Below are positions 1 to 10,522 of a DNA stretch of 64,000 bases, piece by piece (position 1 is the stretch's first letter; each line of letters opens with the position of its first letter). Under the pieces are notes generated by a model. It worked only from the letters and a program-made list of their open reading frames with translations, did not search any database and was not told where the DNA came from. Where the stretch lies: positions 992,001 through 1,056,000 of the forward strand of contig JAHDYR010000062.1 of the NCBI GenBank assembly GCA_019828565.1, in the 5' to 3' direction. This DNA is from Carpediemonas membranifera (lineage: Eukaryota; Fornicata). Position numbers and translations under genes: made by a program.

Positions 1-1211
1 CGGACACTCGGGTTCTGGTCGCCCTCCTGGACCTCCGCGGGTTGATGCTGCAGGAGGATCGTCGGACGTGTCACGTCAAGACTGCCGAGGGCGGCCTTGA
101 AGTCGGTCTTGAAGTCGCCGCGGCCGGTGAAGTCATGCACACCCGCGATATTGACCGGGCCGACCTGCATGGCCTCATTGCAGAGTACATTAACCCCCGC
201 CTCGGTCAGTCGGTCGAGCCATGCGTGAGGCGACTGCATCAGGTCGTGGTTCCCGGAGCACGCAACAAGGCCGCCCGGGAGCCTGGGCTTGAACTTGGCG
301 AATGTCGGGGCGACGGGGACGAACGCGGAGTAGTCCGAATCGTTCAGATCGCCTGTTATAGCAATGATGTCAGGGCACAGTGCATTCGTCTGGGCTGCGA
401 CCCGATCAAGCCACTTGGACCCGCGGATAGAGCCGCAGTGGAGGTCTGTCAGGTGGGCGATGGTGACGCTACGGGCGGTCTGGTCGGACTCGGACTCGGG
501 TGCCTGGGCGATCGACTGGGCCTGAGTGGCGTCGGCAGTGTCGGTGAGGCCGACAGTCAACCGGATGACCTTGGGGGCCCGCAAACCCTGGAAGAACGCC
601 AGGATGGTGATGGTTCCAGCGCTGAGGAGGCTGAACCATGCCACGAAGGAGATTAAGAGGGGGAAGGAGTGTTGCATGGTGTGTGACAGGTAGAGGTCAA
701 TGGGGGCAGTGATGATCTCTACAATGTACCACGGGAGCACGAATATCGACATAACGATGGTGATGCCAAACACAGCACTGCCGACGTTGACGGCGAGCTT
801 AGTGACGAAGCGCTGTCCGATAATCATAGGAGTGATCAGGGAGACGGGGAAAACAAAGGAAATAAGGAGCACGAAGGCCACCAGTGCCGCTGTGGGGATG
901 GCGACGAGCATGGAGTGGAGGGCGGGGATGACCATGATGGCAAGGAAGACCTGGCCTGCAACAATGAGGTTGAAAATCACCGTGAAAAGGGTGAAGATGG
1001 AAAGGAAGATGGTGCCGAAGATCGCCATGGCCCATGGGCCTGTGAGGCCGATGTTCTTGCCTCTGGCCATCACGGGGTTCATGTTCTCATAGCGATCGCC
1101 GAGCTTCTCGCCCTGCTTGGGCATCGGCTTATCTGTTTCAGCGAGACGTTCACTGAGCTTCTCAGTGTCGCCGTCTGACTTGAGCGGCGCCATGTCCATT
1201 TCCTCAGCCAT
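1..1211 (-). CDS. Membrane-anchored calcineurin-like metallophosphoesterase (3' end outside window)
   Basis: Reading leftward from ATG at 1211 the frame stays open to the window edge (403 codons seen). A polar N-terminus of about 55 residues is followed by several hydrophobic segments (roughly residues 55-235). The phosphoesterase signature then appears in order: HLTDLHCG (from residue 253, metal ligands D and H), a TGDLND block and GNHD. The later GH metal-binding motifs would lie beyond the window. Membrane segments ahead of a calcineurin-type domain recall TMPPE/YkuE-like proteins. Substrate cannot be read from the sequence. The ATG is the first in a frame with no better upstream candidate. 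The family call is strong; the specific subfamily is inference. Confidence 0.85.
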   Translation of the reverse strand, partial: MAEEMDMAPLKSDGDTEKLSERLAETDKPMPKQGEKLGDRYENMNPVMARGKNIGLTGPWAMAIFGTIFLSIFTLFTVIFNLIVAGQVFLAIMVIPALHSMLVAIPTAALVAFVLLISFVFPVSLITPMIIGQRFVTKLAVNVGSAVFGITIVMSIFVLPWYIVEIITAPIDLYLSHTMQHSFPLLISFVAWFSLLSAGTITILAFFQGLRAPKVIRLTVGLTDTADATQAQSIAQAPESESDQTARSVTIAHLTDLHCGSIRGSKWLDRVAAQTNALCPDIIAITGDLNDSDYSAFVPVAPTFAKFKPRLPGGLVACSGNHDLMQSPHAWLDRLTEAGVNVLCNEAMQVGPVNIAGVHDFTGRGDFKTDFKAALGSLDVTRPTILLQHQPAEVQEGDQNPSV

Positions 1212-1429
1212 GAGATTTGATGAGGATGCAAGTGATTTGAGCCTGGTTGAATGATTCGTGAATCTGATGATCCATATCGCCCGGGTGGCCGTGTGGAGCA
1301 TAGTGCTTCACACAGCTTTCTATGTCGGCCGCTGAGCCGGCATCTGGGAACATGCCGGGTCGACCATGAAGCAACACGGAGGGATTTACGGACGATGAGC
1401 AGTTCGATATCATACAAGTATATAAGGGC

Positions 1430-2476
1430 TCAGCGGGTGTTTCCCTTCCGTTCCTCCGCCAGCAGCGCCGTCCGCAGTACGAAGGGCCGCGTCTTCGTGG
1501 TCGCCCGGGTCTGCGGCAGTGCCCGAGCACGGGGCCGGCTGTCGTACCGGATGTCCCCGAGGTGTGGTGAGTCCACCCTCACCTTGGGCGCATGGTCCCA
1601 ACCCGCGTTCTTCCGATGCCGGGACGGCGGTGCCGCGGACACTGGCCGGGGGAGCATGGCCGGCGTCCGGATGAGGGGGGCGGGGGTCCCGGGCCGGTCC
1701 GAGAAGCGGGGCGACGGCAGCGTCGCCGCCATTCTCTCGCGGGGCCGGGTGGCTGAGCCGACAGTGGCCAGCGGGACGGAGGCCAGGGGCATGCTGCTCG
1801 GAGGCATCACACAGCAGGGTGTCGCCCTCAGCGACTGTGTCCTGGGAGTCGGCCTCGGGGTCATGCTTGGTCGCCTGCTGCTGTTCACAGCCCGCATGAC
1901 AACCGGTGCGGTCCGTGGCGTCGGTACGGGCTCGGACCTGCCCTGGATGACAGGCCGGGTGAGTCTGGACTGGGTCCTGCCCGGGGACTGGCCGCGGAAG
2001 GGGGGCTCGGGCTCCTCCTCGGTCCACTCTGACATGACCAGCGTCTGCCGCTTCTTCTGGCGGGGTGTGAGCAGGGCTGAGCGGGCGCCCTTGGTCACCC
2101 GAAAGCCCCCGGCCTCGTCAAGCGTGACATACTCCATAAACGCGGGGGTGGGTGGCTTCTTCTGCTCCTCTGACTTTTCCTCTGTGGCTGGTGACCCCGC
2201 TTCGTCGTGCGGCGGCGTATCGTTCGGCTCTGAGGGGGTGTCTTCCCCGCGGGCTTCAAGATCCTTTTTTCGACGCCGCTTGATGTCGTTCATGTCGACA
2301 TATGTGATTTGACGTGTCTTGCGAGACTCCTTATCGTTCCGTGTGAAGCGAGCGGAGAGAAGTGCAGCTTCTGGCGACAGTTCCGTCATTGGGACGGCCC
2401 TGCCGCTTGAAACGGATAATGGCTGAGGAGAATGTGATGATAGCGATCGTGGTGATAGAGCGAGCGCAAGAACCAT
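1430..2476 (-). CDS. Hypothetical basic, disordered protein
   Basis: A 348-codon frame that I do not recognise. It is rich in Arg, Pro, Ser, Thr and Ala. A Lys/Arg cluster (DIKRRRKK) lies near residue 65, an acidic/Pro stretch at about 75-105, and an ordered-looking block around SALLTPRQKKRQT near residue 135. No membrane segment or known domain is visible. A second in-frame ATG at 2389 (MTELSPEA) may be the true start, because the preceding 29 residues are low-complexity Ser/Leu. It is divergent from the giant gene to the right. The overlapping plus-strand frame at 1251-2312 looks like its shadow, since only the minus frame gives a protein of the disordered style seen in the neighbours. Confidence 0.5.
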   Translation of the reverse strand: MVLALALSPRSLSSHSPQPLSVSSGRAVPMTELSPEAALLSARFTRNDKESRKTRQITYVDMNDIKRRRKKDLEARGEDTPSEPNDTPPHDEAGSPATEEKSEEQKKPPTPAFMEYVTLDEAGGFRVTKGARSALLTPRQKKRQTLVMSEWTEEEPEPPFRGQSPGRTQSRLTRPVIQGRSEPVPTPRTAPVVMRAVNSSRRPSMTPRPTPRTQSLRATPCCVMPPSSMPLASVPLATVGSATRPRERMAATLPSPRFSDRPGTPAPLIRTPAMLPRPVSAAPPSRHRKNAGWDHAPKVRVDSPHLGDIRYDSRPRARALPQTRATTKTRPFVLRTALLAEERKGNTR

Positions 2477-2802
2477 GTCCTGGTTCTCTTGAACGAACGC
2501 TTGTAGGCGATGACGATGGAATGCCGATCAAACAACCATCTGATTGAGCCTAGCCTAGTCAGCTCCGTGATGTATTCGGCTCTCACGTGGTGCATCGGAC
2601 CGATGGCGCGCCTGATTGAGGGTCACGGACCGTCGGCGGACAAGGTGTCCAGCCTGCCCCGGTGGACGCATGCAGAGCTTGAAACCAGCTAGCCTAGATA
2701 CAATGGAGTGTAAAGCTCTCATGCTACTCTGTGCTGTATGGAACTCCCGCAGTGGGCGGTGAAAATCCATTCGCACTTTATCCGCAACATTTCGAAAGCA
2801 CG
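2477..2802. other. Divergent intergenic region
   Basis: 326 bases between two divergently read genes, presumably holding both promoters. I see no RNA gene, repeat or clear TATA element. The giant gene's frame is open back to a GTG at 2731, but no ATG precedes 2803. Confidence 0.4.
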
Positions 2803-5800
2803 ATGGATACCCAGGCGAGTTTCGAGGAGATCGAAGCTCTAGATGGTGATAATATTATGTCCGCATTGATAGAACGCGGGAATTTAGTTGATAGTAACGG
2901 CACAAGTCCTGGGTTAGCTCCATTACATCATTTCTCAGTGCAGCCGCTACGTCACCCGTTTACGAAGCTTGAAACCGAATTTGAAGTTGACTTGAATCCT
3001 GTAGAGTTCCCAACGTACACACAGGGCTTCCTGAGGAACGTCCAGGTCCCGAAACGCGAGTACGACAGCCCCAGACTGCACGTCTCGACGCCGAGGACAC
3101 CGCGTGGGGCGTCCCAATTCACACCACGTGCTGATGCTAACACGCCACGGCCATGGCGGGGGCAGATGCCGGAGCTTGAGCTCCCGCCCCCCAGTGCTGG
3201 TGGGACTCAGAAACCCACCGTGACCTCGCGGCTGGCAACAACCAAGCGGGATGAGAGCATATCTGAGGTTGTCCACCGTGGGTACACCGTGTTAGACGAG
3301 TCCTTCATGGCGATGGCCGGGGACCTCGGGGACGTCGAGAAACGGGCGCTGCCCCACGACGCCAAGCCGTCCGACAGGGTCGCGGAACTGCTAAGTAACG
3401 TGGCTAAGCGGGTCGATGAGGAACTTGCCAAGCAGCCCCGCGCCCCGCCGCAGGCGCTGCCGCAGAAGCCGCGGGTCACCCCCGTCGAGCAGCCCGTGGC
3501 TTGGCTGAGACGAGGGGAGAAGAAAGTGAAGGCCCCCGCTCCCGTGGTGACACCGGTGTCGTTTGAGCCCCGCGCCGTCTCTGAGGGGCAGGTGCGGCAG
3601 GTGTTCCAGCGGGTGGATGCCGAGCGGCCCCACACCCCGACCTCGGCCTCTATTGACTGGGATGATGACCTGACCGTGCCTGAGACGCCCCGGTCCTACC
3701 TCAGTGCGACGGATGACACGTATTCCCAATGGGGCTCGGTACGGGACTACTCCTCGCACCAGTACAGCGTCCGGCCCGCGGGCAGGGGTGGCATGGGGCC
3801 CGGGCTGAGCGATATTGAGTCATCCAGGGCTACTGAAAGCACGACGGCGACCAATGCGCCCCCACAGGTGCGGGGGCGAACGGTGGCACTCAACCCGCAC
3901 CCAGGGGAGGGTACGGGGCTTCCCACAGGCATCTCGGAGGGCCAGGCGCTGCTGGACAGCCTTCTTGCCAAGGCGCGACAGTCCATGGGTATCAGCGAGC
4001 CCGTTCCGTTCACCCCGAAGCATGGGTGGGGAATGGGCAGCGCCGCACATCGAGCAGACGTCACCCCAGCCTCGGCGGCGCGGTCGATGTGGCCTGGGGA
4101 GGGCTTCAGTCGCCAGAGCACGTTCGACAGCGGCCACTACAGTTCGCCGTCCGAGCCGTCGCCCGTTGCTGACGAAGCATCCGAGCAGGGTACAAACCCG
4201 TCGATGGTCCCACCCCCGCCGTTCCCCGGGCCGTCGGTCGGCATGAGCGTGGCGGTGAGGCCTAGGGCGCTAGGTGCCCTACGGTCCCCGACCAAAACCG
4301 TGGGTGAGGTCCGTGCGCTGGGTTCGGCGATGACCATCTCCCCCAGCCCCAGCACCGCCGATAAGGGGGGGCGGCGGGTCTACCCCAAGGGCTTCTCGTA
4401 CTTGCATCTCGTCGAGCAGACCGAGCCCGACGATTTCACCCACCCTACGGCCCTCTCGGCAGACCTCACGGACTACACAGACGGCATGAGCGTGTTCGAC
4501 GACGACGGGGCCGACGACGCCTTCACGGCCCGGCCTCCGTCCTCCACTGGCCGCCGCACACCGTCTGCCAGCGTCCGTGTCGCCAGCTCCCACCTGCTGC
4601 GGCAAATGGAGGCTGGCCGGCGGTGGGAGAGCTCCGATCCGAGCGCGGCCTTCCCCCACACCGCCGAGCACCTGAGGCTGCTGGCCCTAGACGACGCGGA
4701 CGACGTGATCCCGGCCGAGCTTGAGGACGCCCCGCTGCCCCCACCGGCCTTCATGACACCCAAGGGCGCCTCCCCGACCCGCAGGAGGGAGTCCGTCCGG
4801 GCTGACGCACTTCGTCTGTCGACCAGGCTCGACTTCCACCCAGCCCTCGATCGTCCAGCGCTGTACAAGCAGCCCGAGGCCGTGGAGAAGCCGCGGGCCC
4901 AGTCCGTCGATATCAGCCGCCTGGACAGCACGTTCCTACGCCAGGGCCGGCGGTCTCGGGTGAGCTTCGTCGACACGGGCTTCGACGCGGCCGCCCCGGC
5001 CGGACGAGAGCAGGCGAGGATGTCCAACATGTTCAACAGGCTCGCGTTCACCGAGCTCAACTCGGGCAGCTCCCCCACCGAGTTCACGGCGTTGACCGAT
5101 CTTGACTGCAGCCCGCCTGCCGCCCTTTCCCCCGGTCTCGCTCGGGCAGACCTCGACGACTCGGACCCCGAGGACGCCACCGTGGTCGCCCTGCCCTCCC
5201 TGGCCCCCTCCTTCCCGCCCCTCGCAGCTCCATCGCCCAAGCCGGCCGTGGTCGTGCCCACAGTGCAGTCTAGGCCCCAGCTGGAGTTAACCGAGTCGAG
5301 CACATCACTGGGCGAGTCCGACTGGACTGCCACACCCACCCCGCTTGGGGCAGGGGCGGAACCGTACCGTGGAATCAAGATCTTTGATATGATCGCCACG
5401 ATTTCAGCGCTGAAGTCCACGAAGAAGAACGTCGCCTACGGGTCCCTCGTCCTCAACGACAGGGTCAGTCTTAAGCTCCACTTCAGGGCCTGGCGGCAGT
5501 TCTCGGCCGTGATCGGCCGTGCCCGTGGTCACATGATCGCCATGGAGTACGACGTCGTCTTCCGAAGCTCCTGGGCCCACTGGGTCGTGCAGACCAGACG
5601 CCACCGCCTTCACCACGCCATCCGCACGGCCGACCAGGCCCAGCTCCTCGACCGTGCGTGGTCGGCCCTCCGAATCTTCTCCGTCCGGTCCCGCTGGGAG
5701 AAGCGGGTGCTCACCTCTGATCCCGCCCATGCGGCCCAGCTCGCCCTGCATGTCCGGCGGCCCTTCGTCGCCTGGCTGGGCTGGGCTGACACAGTCCGCC

Positions 5801-8800
5801 AGGCCCGACGACTCGAGGAGTCATTCCAACGCAAGGACTGGTTGGTTCAGTCCCGCGTGCGGGTGGAGATGCAGCCGCACCCCGTCCTCTTCCGCGCCCC
5901 GAACGTAACAGTGTTCGATAACAGCGCCATGGTCGCCAAGCTGCTCGACAAGGCGTGGGTCTGCCGTAAGTACTGGCTGTTCGAACGGAGATCTCTCGCA
6001 CGCAAGAGTCTGCGCCACTGGCACTCTGAGTGGACCAAGCGGCAGGGGCCGGTCAGCCGCGAGGTGTCGGCGGACAAGATTGACTGGGCCCTGGAGATGC
6101 AGTTCGAACAGCAGCGGGTCCAGGTCATCAAGGCGCGTCGTCTCGCGAGGGCTCGGACGGAGCGGGATCTTCTATGGACGAAGCAGACTGCAGAGGCCTC
6201 GAGGTCGACGGCCGCCGTGCGGGAGGGGTCTGCCCCACCCCGTCGCCCCAGCCTGACGATCTCCCGGCACGAGCTGCTGCTGGGCCTTAGGGAGAGCCGC
6301 AGAGTGCGGGGCAGCTACGGGTCGGGGTCTCGGACGACCAGGCAGAGCACTAGGACGACGCTGACGACAGAGGCGGCCACCGCGGACGATATTAGTAGCA
6401 TCAAGGCGACAGAGGCCAGTGAGTCGGGTGTAGAGGCAGAGTCTGAAGAGACGCTGTCGTCTTCCTCGGACGGTTGGATGGCCGACTGGAAGGCGATCAA
6501 GCAGGACCGCCAGAAGGTCGGCAAGCTGCTCGGGGACACCAAGACGATGGAGCCCCGGCGGGTGTCTGTCGCTGTAGCCGTTGATCGGTCCCATAAGAGC
6601 CTCAAGGAGGAGCTGTCGCTGAGTGAGGACGAGGAATGGAGTCTGGAGTCGAGCTACGACTACGACAGTGAGTACGACGAGTATGACTCGTACGACGAGT
6701 ACGACAGCAGCGGCAGTGCGTCCGAGACCGCATCGGAGGCTGCCACTGAAACTGAAACTGAAACCGACGCTGAGAGCTCGACAGACTCCGCCGCTGCCAC
6801 GAAGAGCACCCGCAGTCGCGGGTCGACCAAGGCCGCGAAGACCAAGCTCGTCAAACGGAAGACGCCCAGGGCCCACGAGACGTGCCAGGACGTATCCCGA
6901 AGCTCGAAGGGCAAGGTGAATCGCACCCGCCGCAAGACGCCGAGGGATGTTCCCCGCGACTTCAAGACGGAGCACGCGCGACACGGGCACGGTGGACATA
7001 CGGCTAGGGCCCATCGTAAGGACAAGCTGATCATCAGCGGCAAGGGCGGTCGACGGAGTAGCGTCGCCGTGGTCGGTACGAAGTACAAGCATGGCCACAG
7101 CAGCAGCCGGCGCAGTTCGAAAACCAGCACGCACAGTCGGCGCAGTTCGAGGACGAGCACGCACAGCCGTCGGTCGCCCCGGGACGTTGAGTCGGGCAGC
7201 GAGTCCGTCACGGAGCTGAACGCCATCGCCGAGCAGCCCCCCACCGCTACCTCCACTCCCTCCACTCCCGCCTCTTCATCAGACTCTTCCTCCCCTGCCC
7301 TATCCACCTCCTCGTCGTCGGTCGACCTGTCGTCCGCTGTCGACACCCTCCCCCCCGCGATACCCCCCATCTCGGTCGCTCCTCTGTCTCTCACACTGAA
7401 CCTCAGCCTCGCCCTGCCCCAGCCGGACTCGCCGCCCAACTCCCCCCTTGGGCAGGTCATCAAGAAGCAGGTGACGTTCCGGGGGCTGCCTGCCGCTGCC
7501 ACTGACTCCGACATCGAGGAGTTCCTTATCAGAGACTCGTACCGTTACCGCGAGCCGATCGCCTCGGGCCGACCCGAGAGCGTGCCCGCCCTGCACATCA
7601 ACCGTGCCGTCTTCTGGAAGGAGGCGCACCCCAAGGTCGCCAGAGATCCTCCCTCGCCGGTCCCGGGTGATGGACTGCTCAACGACAAGCCGTTGCCAGA
7701 GTACTTGCTGAAATACGTACAAGAGTCCGTTGCCGAGACGCTGGACGACAACCACGAATGGGTCCGGGCGAACGTCATGGGCATCACCGGCTGGGACGGC
7801 CAGGCGGACCAGACCTCAGGCGACACGGCCTCGGCGTACACGTCGCTCGGGTCCTCTGATGGTGAGCCCGCCCCCCCTCAGCTGGCACCCCCGCCTGGCC
7901 CACAGAAGGAGCGGTCGCCCCTGGCTGCGATCACACCGGAGACGGCGAAGTCTGACTGTAGCACAGCGGTGTCGGAGAGCGAAACAGACTCGTCTGACGA
8001 GTTTATCGAGATTATGCCCACCGTCATCGAGGCCGAAGACGACATCACCCTCGACGTCACCGATCCCGACTTCACCACGCCCCGAGTCCCGCTAGTCGAC
8101 TCGGCCTCGTCATTGGAGTCTGTCGGGGAGGAGGCGTCTGACACTCTCGACCTCAGCACCTCAGCCCAGTCTCCCGACCCAAACGCTGAGCTGCTGCAGG
8201 AGCTTCTCGCCACACCGTGCGATTACGATGTGGCGGACGCTGGCCTGACGGGCGGCTTCCGTCTCCTGAGCGACTCCGAGGACTCAAACACGCCGCCCCT
8301 GGTGCTATCGCCCAGATCAGACCCGGTACTGCCCCCCGCCCGGAAGGTTCGGACGGTGCCCTACCGCCGGGGCCCGCTGGAGAGGCCGTGCGTCGAGGAG
8401 CTCAGCATCATGGCAACCATCCAGTTCACCGAGCAGGAGCGGGAGACGGTCGCCATCGTCGGTCCGTCCGCCCTGGTCACACTCAGGCCCGAGCTGGGGC
8501 TGGCCGCGGACCTGCAGGATTGCATGGACGCCCTGAACGCACGCACGGGCACACTGAGGGCAGCCATGGCCGCCATCCTGGACGACGCGGGTCGCAGGGC
8601 CGGTGCTACCATCCCCATGCGCGGTATCCCGGTCCCGGACGCCCTGCCGCTCGTGTTGACCGCGGACGTCATGCCGTATGTAGCCCCGTTCGCCCTAGGC
8701 CGTTGGAGGTTCGTCGTCGCTCAGAAACGGAGGGCAGCCCTGCTGGGCCGCCTCTTCGTCGCCTGCAGGTCACACTCCATCGCCTGTCGCGCCTTCCGGA

Positions 8801-9888
8801 AAATGCGGGCTGCTGCTACCTGCCCTAACTCGTGCCCCGTGGCCACCATGGCAACAGCGACAGAAGTTGACCCCCTCCGCGCCATCCGACGCATCGAGGC
8901 CGCCCGTGCGCTGTCGACCCGCGGCCCATGGGGCTGGATGCCTCGCGTGACGGGCTTCGGGGCCTACGCCGACCGGACTCGCCAGTTCCCCCTGACGTAC
9001 CACCCGCCCCACCCGGTCACCGGCTTCCCCTCGGCCTGCGTCCCACTCGCACTCAACCGGGGCTGGGCCTCCTTCCGTCGGGCCCGGGAGCGTCTGATCG
9101 GCTTCATCTTTGGCGACGCCAAGTGGTATGACTCGTTGCTTGCAGTGGCGGTGTCGGCCAACAAAGGCTCCGTCTGGGGCAACCAGATCTCACTGGCAAC
9201 GTCCAGGATCGCATCCAGGATACGTATGAAGAATCTACGGACCATATCCCAAGATATGACTCTATCTTCTGTCGGTGAGGCAATCCATGCTGAAATCCTG
9301 GCGGTCGACTTCGTCAACAACACCCGCAGCAAGAAACTGCAGCGAATGAGCACCTCCATCAAGCAGGACCGCGGGCTCACCCTTGCAGAAAGGGAAAGCA
9401 GCTTCCTGGCACAGGCGCTGAAGCAGGTCGACAGGTTCACCGCAGACGACCAGAAGCTGCTCGCCAACCTTCTTCGTCTGAGGAAGCTCACCCTCGTCGT
9501 CACGGTGGACCGCGTCCTCCGGGCCCTAGCTGAACTGTACCACGCCACCGGCCTGCCCCCCACCCACCTGGCGGGGCTGGGGTTGTGGATGGTCGGCGCC
9601 ATCGCCCACATCCCGGGAGCAGTCGTCAGGGGCGGCGGATTCCCCACGCCAACCGCCAACGCCGCGTCCCAACGCTACTGGCGACACATGGTCGTCCTGT
9701 CCAGCGTCGCCACCGACCTGAAGGCCGCCCACCTCACCGACCTGGATACTACTGGGAACGCCGTCGCCCCCCACCCCAGCTACCCAGCCCGGGCCTGTCT
9801 GGCCAGCAAGCGGCAGACGAGGGGAGCTGCACGCGACACAGACATGATGCGGCGCGTTCGGTTCGTCGATTCGACGCCCCTCGTGTGA
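2803..9888 (+). CDS. Giant protein with Sfi1-like Trp repeats
   Basis: A 2361-residue single-exon protein starting at the ATG at 2803 (MDTQASFEEIEALDG). Residues 1-880 are disordered and Ser/Pro/Asp-rich. Residues ~885-1080 hold six basic helical units with aromatic anchors about 30 residues apart: FRAWRQF, SSWAHWV, AWSALRIF, FVAWLGWAD, AWVCRKYW, LRHWHSEW. This resembles the centrin-binding Sfi1 repeat. Residues ~1270-1340 form an acidic Tyr/Asp/Glu tract, followed by Lys/Arg- and His/Arg/Ser-rich stretches (SRRSSKTSTHSRR), then more disorder. A second basic helical region (GRWRFVVAQKRRAALLGR, near 1965, to the C-terminus) may hold more repeats. A scaffold at centrosome or basal body is inferred; centrin binding is not demonstrated. 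It converges with the TmcB-like gene. Confidence 0.7.
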   Translation: MDTQASFEEIEALDGDNIMSALIERGNLVDSNGTSPGLAPLHHFSVQPLRHPFTKLETEFEVDLNPVEFPTYTQGFLRNVQVPKREYDSPRLHVSTPRTPRGASQFTPRADANTPRPWRGQMPELELPPPSAGGTQKPTVTSRLATTKRDESISEVVHRGYTVLDESFMAMAGDLGDVEKRALPHDAKPSDRVAELLSNVAKRVDEELAKQPRAPPQALPQKPRVTPVEQPVAWLRRGEKKVKAPAPVVTPVSFEPRAVSEGQVRQVFQRVDAERPHTPTSASIDWDDDLTVPETPRSYLSATDDTYSQWGSVRDYSSHQYSVRPAGRGGMGPGLSDIESSRATESTTATNAPPQVRGRTVALNPHPGEGTGLPTGISEGQALLDSLLAKARQSMGISEPVPFTPKHGWGMGSAAHRADVTPASAARSMWPGEGFSRQSTFDSGHYSSPSEPSPVADEASEQGTNPSMVPPPPFPGPSVGMSVAVRPRALGALRSPTKTVGEVRALGSAMTISPSPSTADKGGRRVYPKGFSYLHLVEQTEPDDFTHPTALSADLTDYTDGMSVFDDDGADDAFTARPPSSTGRRTPSASVRVASSHLLRQMEAGRRWESSDPSAAFPHTAEHLRLLALDDADDVIPAELEDAPLPPPAFMTPKGASPTRRRESVRADALRLSTRLDFHPALDRPALYKQPEAVEKPRAQSVDISRLDSTFLRQGRRSRVSFVDTGFDAAAPAGREQARMSNMFNRLAFTELNSGSSPTEFTALTDLDCSPPAALSPGLARADLDDSDPEDATVVALPSLAPSFPPLAAPSPKPAVVVPTVQSRPQLELTESSTSLGESDWTATPTPLGAGAEPYRGIKIFDMIATISALKSTKKNVAYGSLVLNDRVSLKLHFRAWRQFSAVIGRARGHMIAMEYDVVFRSSWAHWVVQTRRHRLHHAIRTADQAQLLDRAWSALRIFSVRSRWEKRVLTSDPAHAAQLALHVRRPFVAWLGWADTVRQARRLEESFQRKDWLVQSRVRVEMQPHPVLFRAPNVTVFDNSAMVAKLLDKAWVCRKYWLFERRSLARKSLRHWHSEWTKRQGPVSREVSADKIDWALEMQFEQQRVQVIKARRLARARTERDLLWTKQTAEASRSTAAVREGSAPPRRPSLTISRHELLLGLRESRRVRGSYGSGSRTTRQSTRTTLTTEAATADDISSIKATEASESGVEAESEETLSSSSDGWMADWKAIKQDRQKVGKLLGDTKTMEPRRVSVAVAVDRSHKSLKEELSLSEDEEWSLESSYDYDSEYDEYDSYDEYDSSGSASETASEAATETETETDAESSTDSAAATKSTRSRGSTKAAKTKLVKRKTPRAHETCQDVSRSSKGKVNRTRRKTPRDVPRDFKTEHARHGHGGHTARAHRKDKLIISGKGGRRSSVAVVGTKYKHGHSSSRRSSKTSTHSRRSSRTSTHSRRSPRDVESGSESVTELNAIAEQPPTATSTPSTPASSSDSSSPALSTSSSSVDLSSAVDTLPPAIPPISVAPLSLTLNLSLALPQPDSPPNSPLGQVIKKQVTFRGLPAAATDSDIEEFLIRDSYRYREPIASGRPESVPALHINRAVFWKEAHPKVARDPPSPVPGDGLLNDKPLPEYLLKYVQESVAETLDDNHEWVRANVMGITGWDGQADQTSGDTASAYTSLGSSDGEPAPPQLAPPPGPQKERSPLAAITPETAKSDCSTAVSESETDSSDEFIEIMPTVIEAEDDITLDVTDPDFTTPRVPLVDSASSLESVGEEASDTLDLSTSAQSPDPNAELLQELLATPCDYDVADAGLTGGFRLLSDSEDSNTPPLVLSPRSDPVLPPARKVRTVPYRRGPLERPCVEELSIMATIQFTEQERETVAIVGPSALVTLRPELGLAADLQDCMDALNARTGTLRAAMAAILDDAGRRAGATIPMRGIPVPDALPLVLTADVMPYVAPFALGRWRFVVAQKRRAALLGRLFVACRSHSIACRAFRKMRAAATCPNSCPVATMATATEVDPLRAIRRIEAARALSTRGPWGWMPRVTGFGAYADRTRQFPLTYHPPHPVTGFPSACVPLALNRGWASFRRARERLIGFIFGDAKWYDSLLAVAVSANKGSVWGNQISLATSRIASRIRMKNLRTISQDMTLSSVGEAIHAEILAVDFVNNTRSKKLQRMSTSIKQDRGLTLAERESSFLAQALKQVDRFTADDQKLLANLLRLRKLTLVVTVDRVLRALAELYHATGLPPTHLAGLGLWMVGAIAHIPGAVVRGGGFPTPTANAASQRYWRHMVVLSSVATDLKAAHLTDLDTTGNAVAPHPSYPARACLASKRQTRGAARDTDMMRRVRFVDSTPLV

Positions 9889-10522
9889 ATCTGGATAAAT
9901 GGTTGGTTTCATCGATGATTCCAACAAAAGACAACGTGATGTAGCTATGACGTGTCTTAAGAAGCAGATCACTTCGTGATCATCGATCGTCACACCCACG
10001 ACAGCAGAGCCGAAGTCGGCTCTATTAACATCCAGTCCACACTGCCACACCAGAGACTCGCAGTGCCCTGAGTTCCAACTGTCCCGAGAGAGTGGAAGAC
10101 ACGACTGACTGGACTTAGCATGCACTTCGACACGAGCAACAAGGGTTGGCATGACACGAAACTCCATCGGCTCCAGACATCATTGTGACAACATGCCAAG
10201 CCAGCAGGACACGAGAAGAGCTGACACCGCGATCACGTATTGGCCATCCAGGCCATTGAGTGCTGCTGGAAGTGTGGCAGGGTCGAGAATGGCGCTTTGA
10301 TGATGCAAGAGCAGCGGCTAGAGCGACTGAGATAGTACTACACCACCAGTAGAGGATGGTTCACACAGCCCATTGTCCGACTGCGGCAGACTCGACCCCC
10401 GTGTCTTATGGCAAGAGTTGGACAACAGGAACTCTATCCAGCGTTGACTGGTACGCTGTTGGCCACAGAGCAGAGCATGCGGTATTTAAAGTGAATCGGG
10501 GCTATCATATAATAAAACTGCG
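9889..10522. other. Convergent intergenic region, no gene recognised
   Basis: 634 bases between two convergent stop codons. Short frames on both strands lack protein-like features. An AT-rich stretch with AATAAA (plus strand, near 10510) lies just before the minus-strand stop. At this size it could hide a small RNA gene, but I see no tRNA boxes or other signature. Confidence 0.35.

Noticed and set aside
1251-2312. 353-codon plus-strand frame opposite the basic disordered protein
   Set aside because: Composition is that of a GC-rich shadow; the minus frame looks like the neighbouring disordered proteins.
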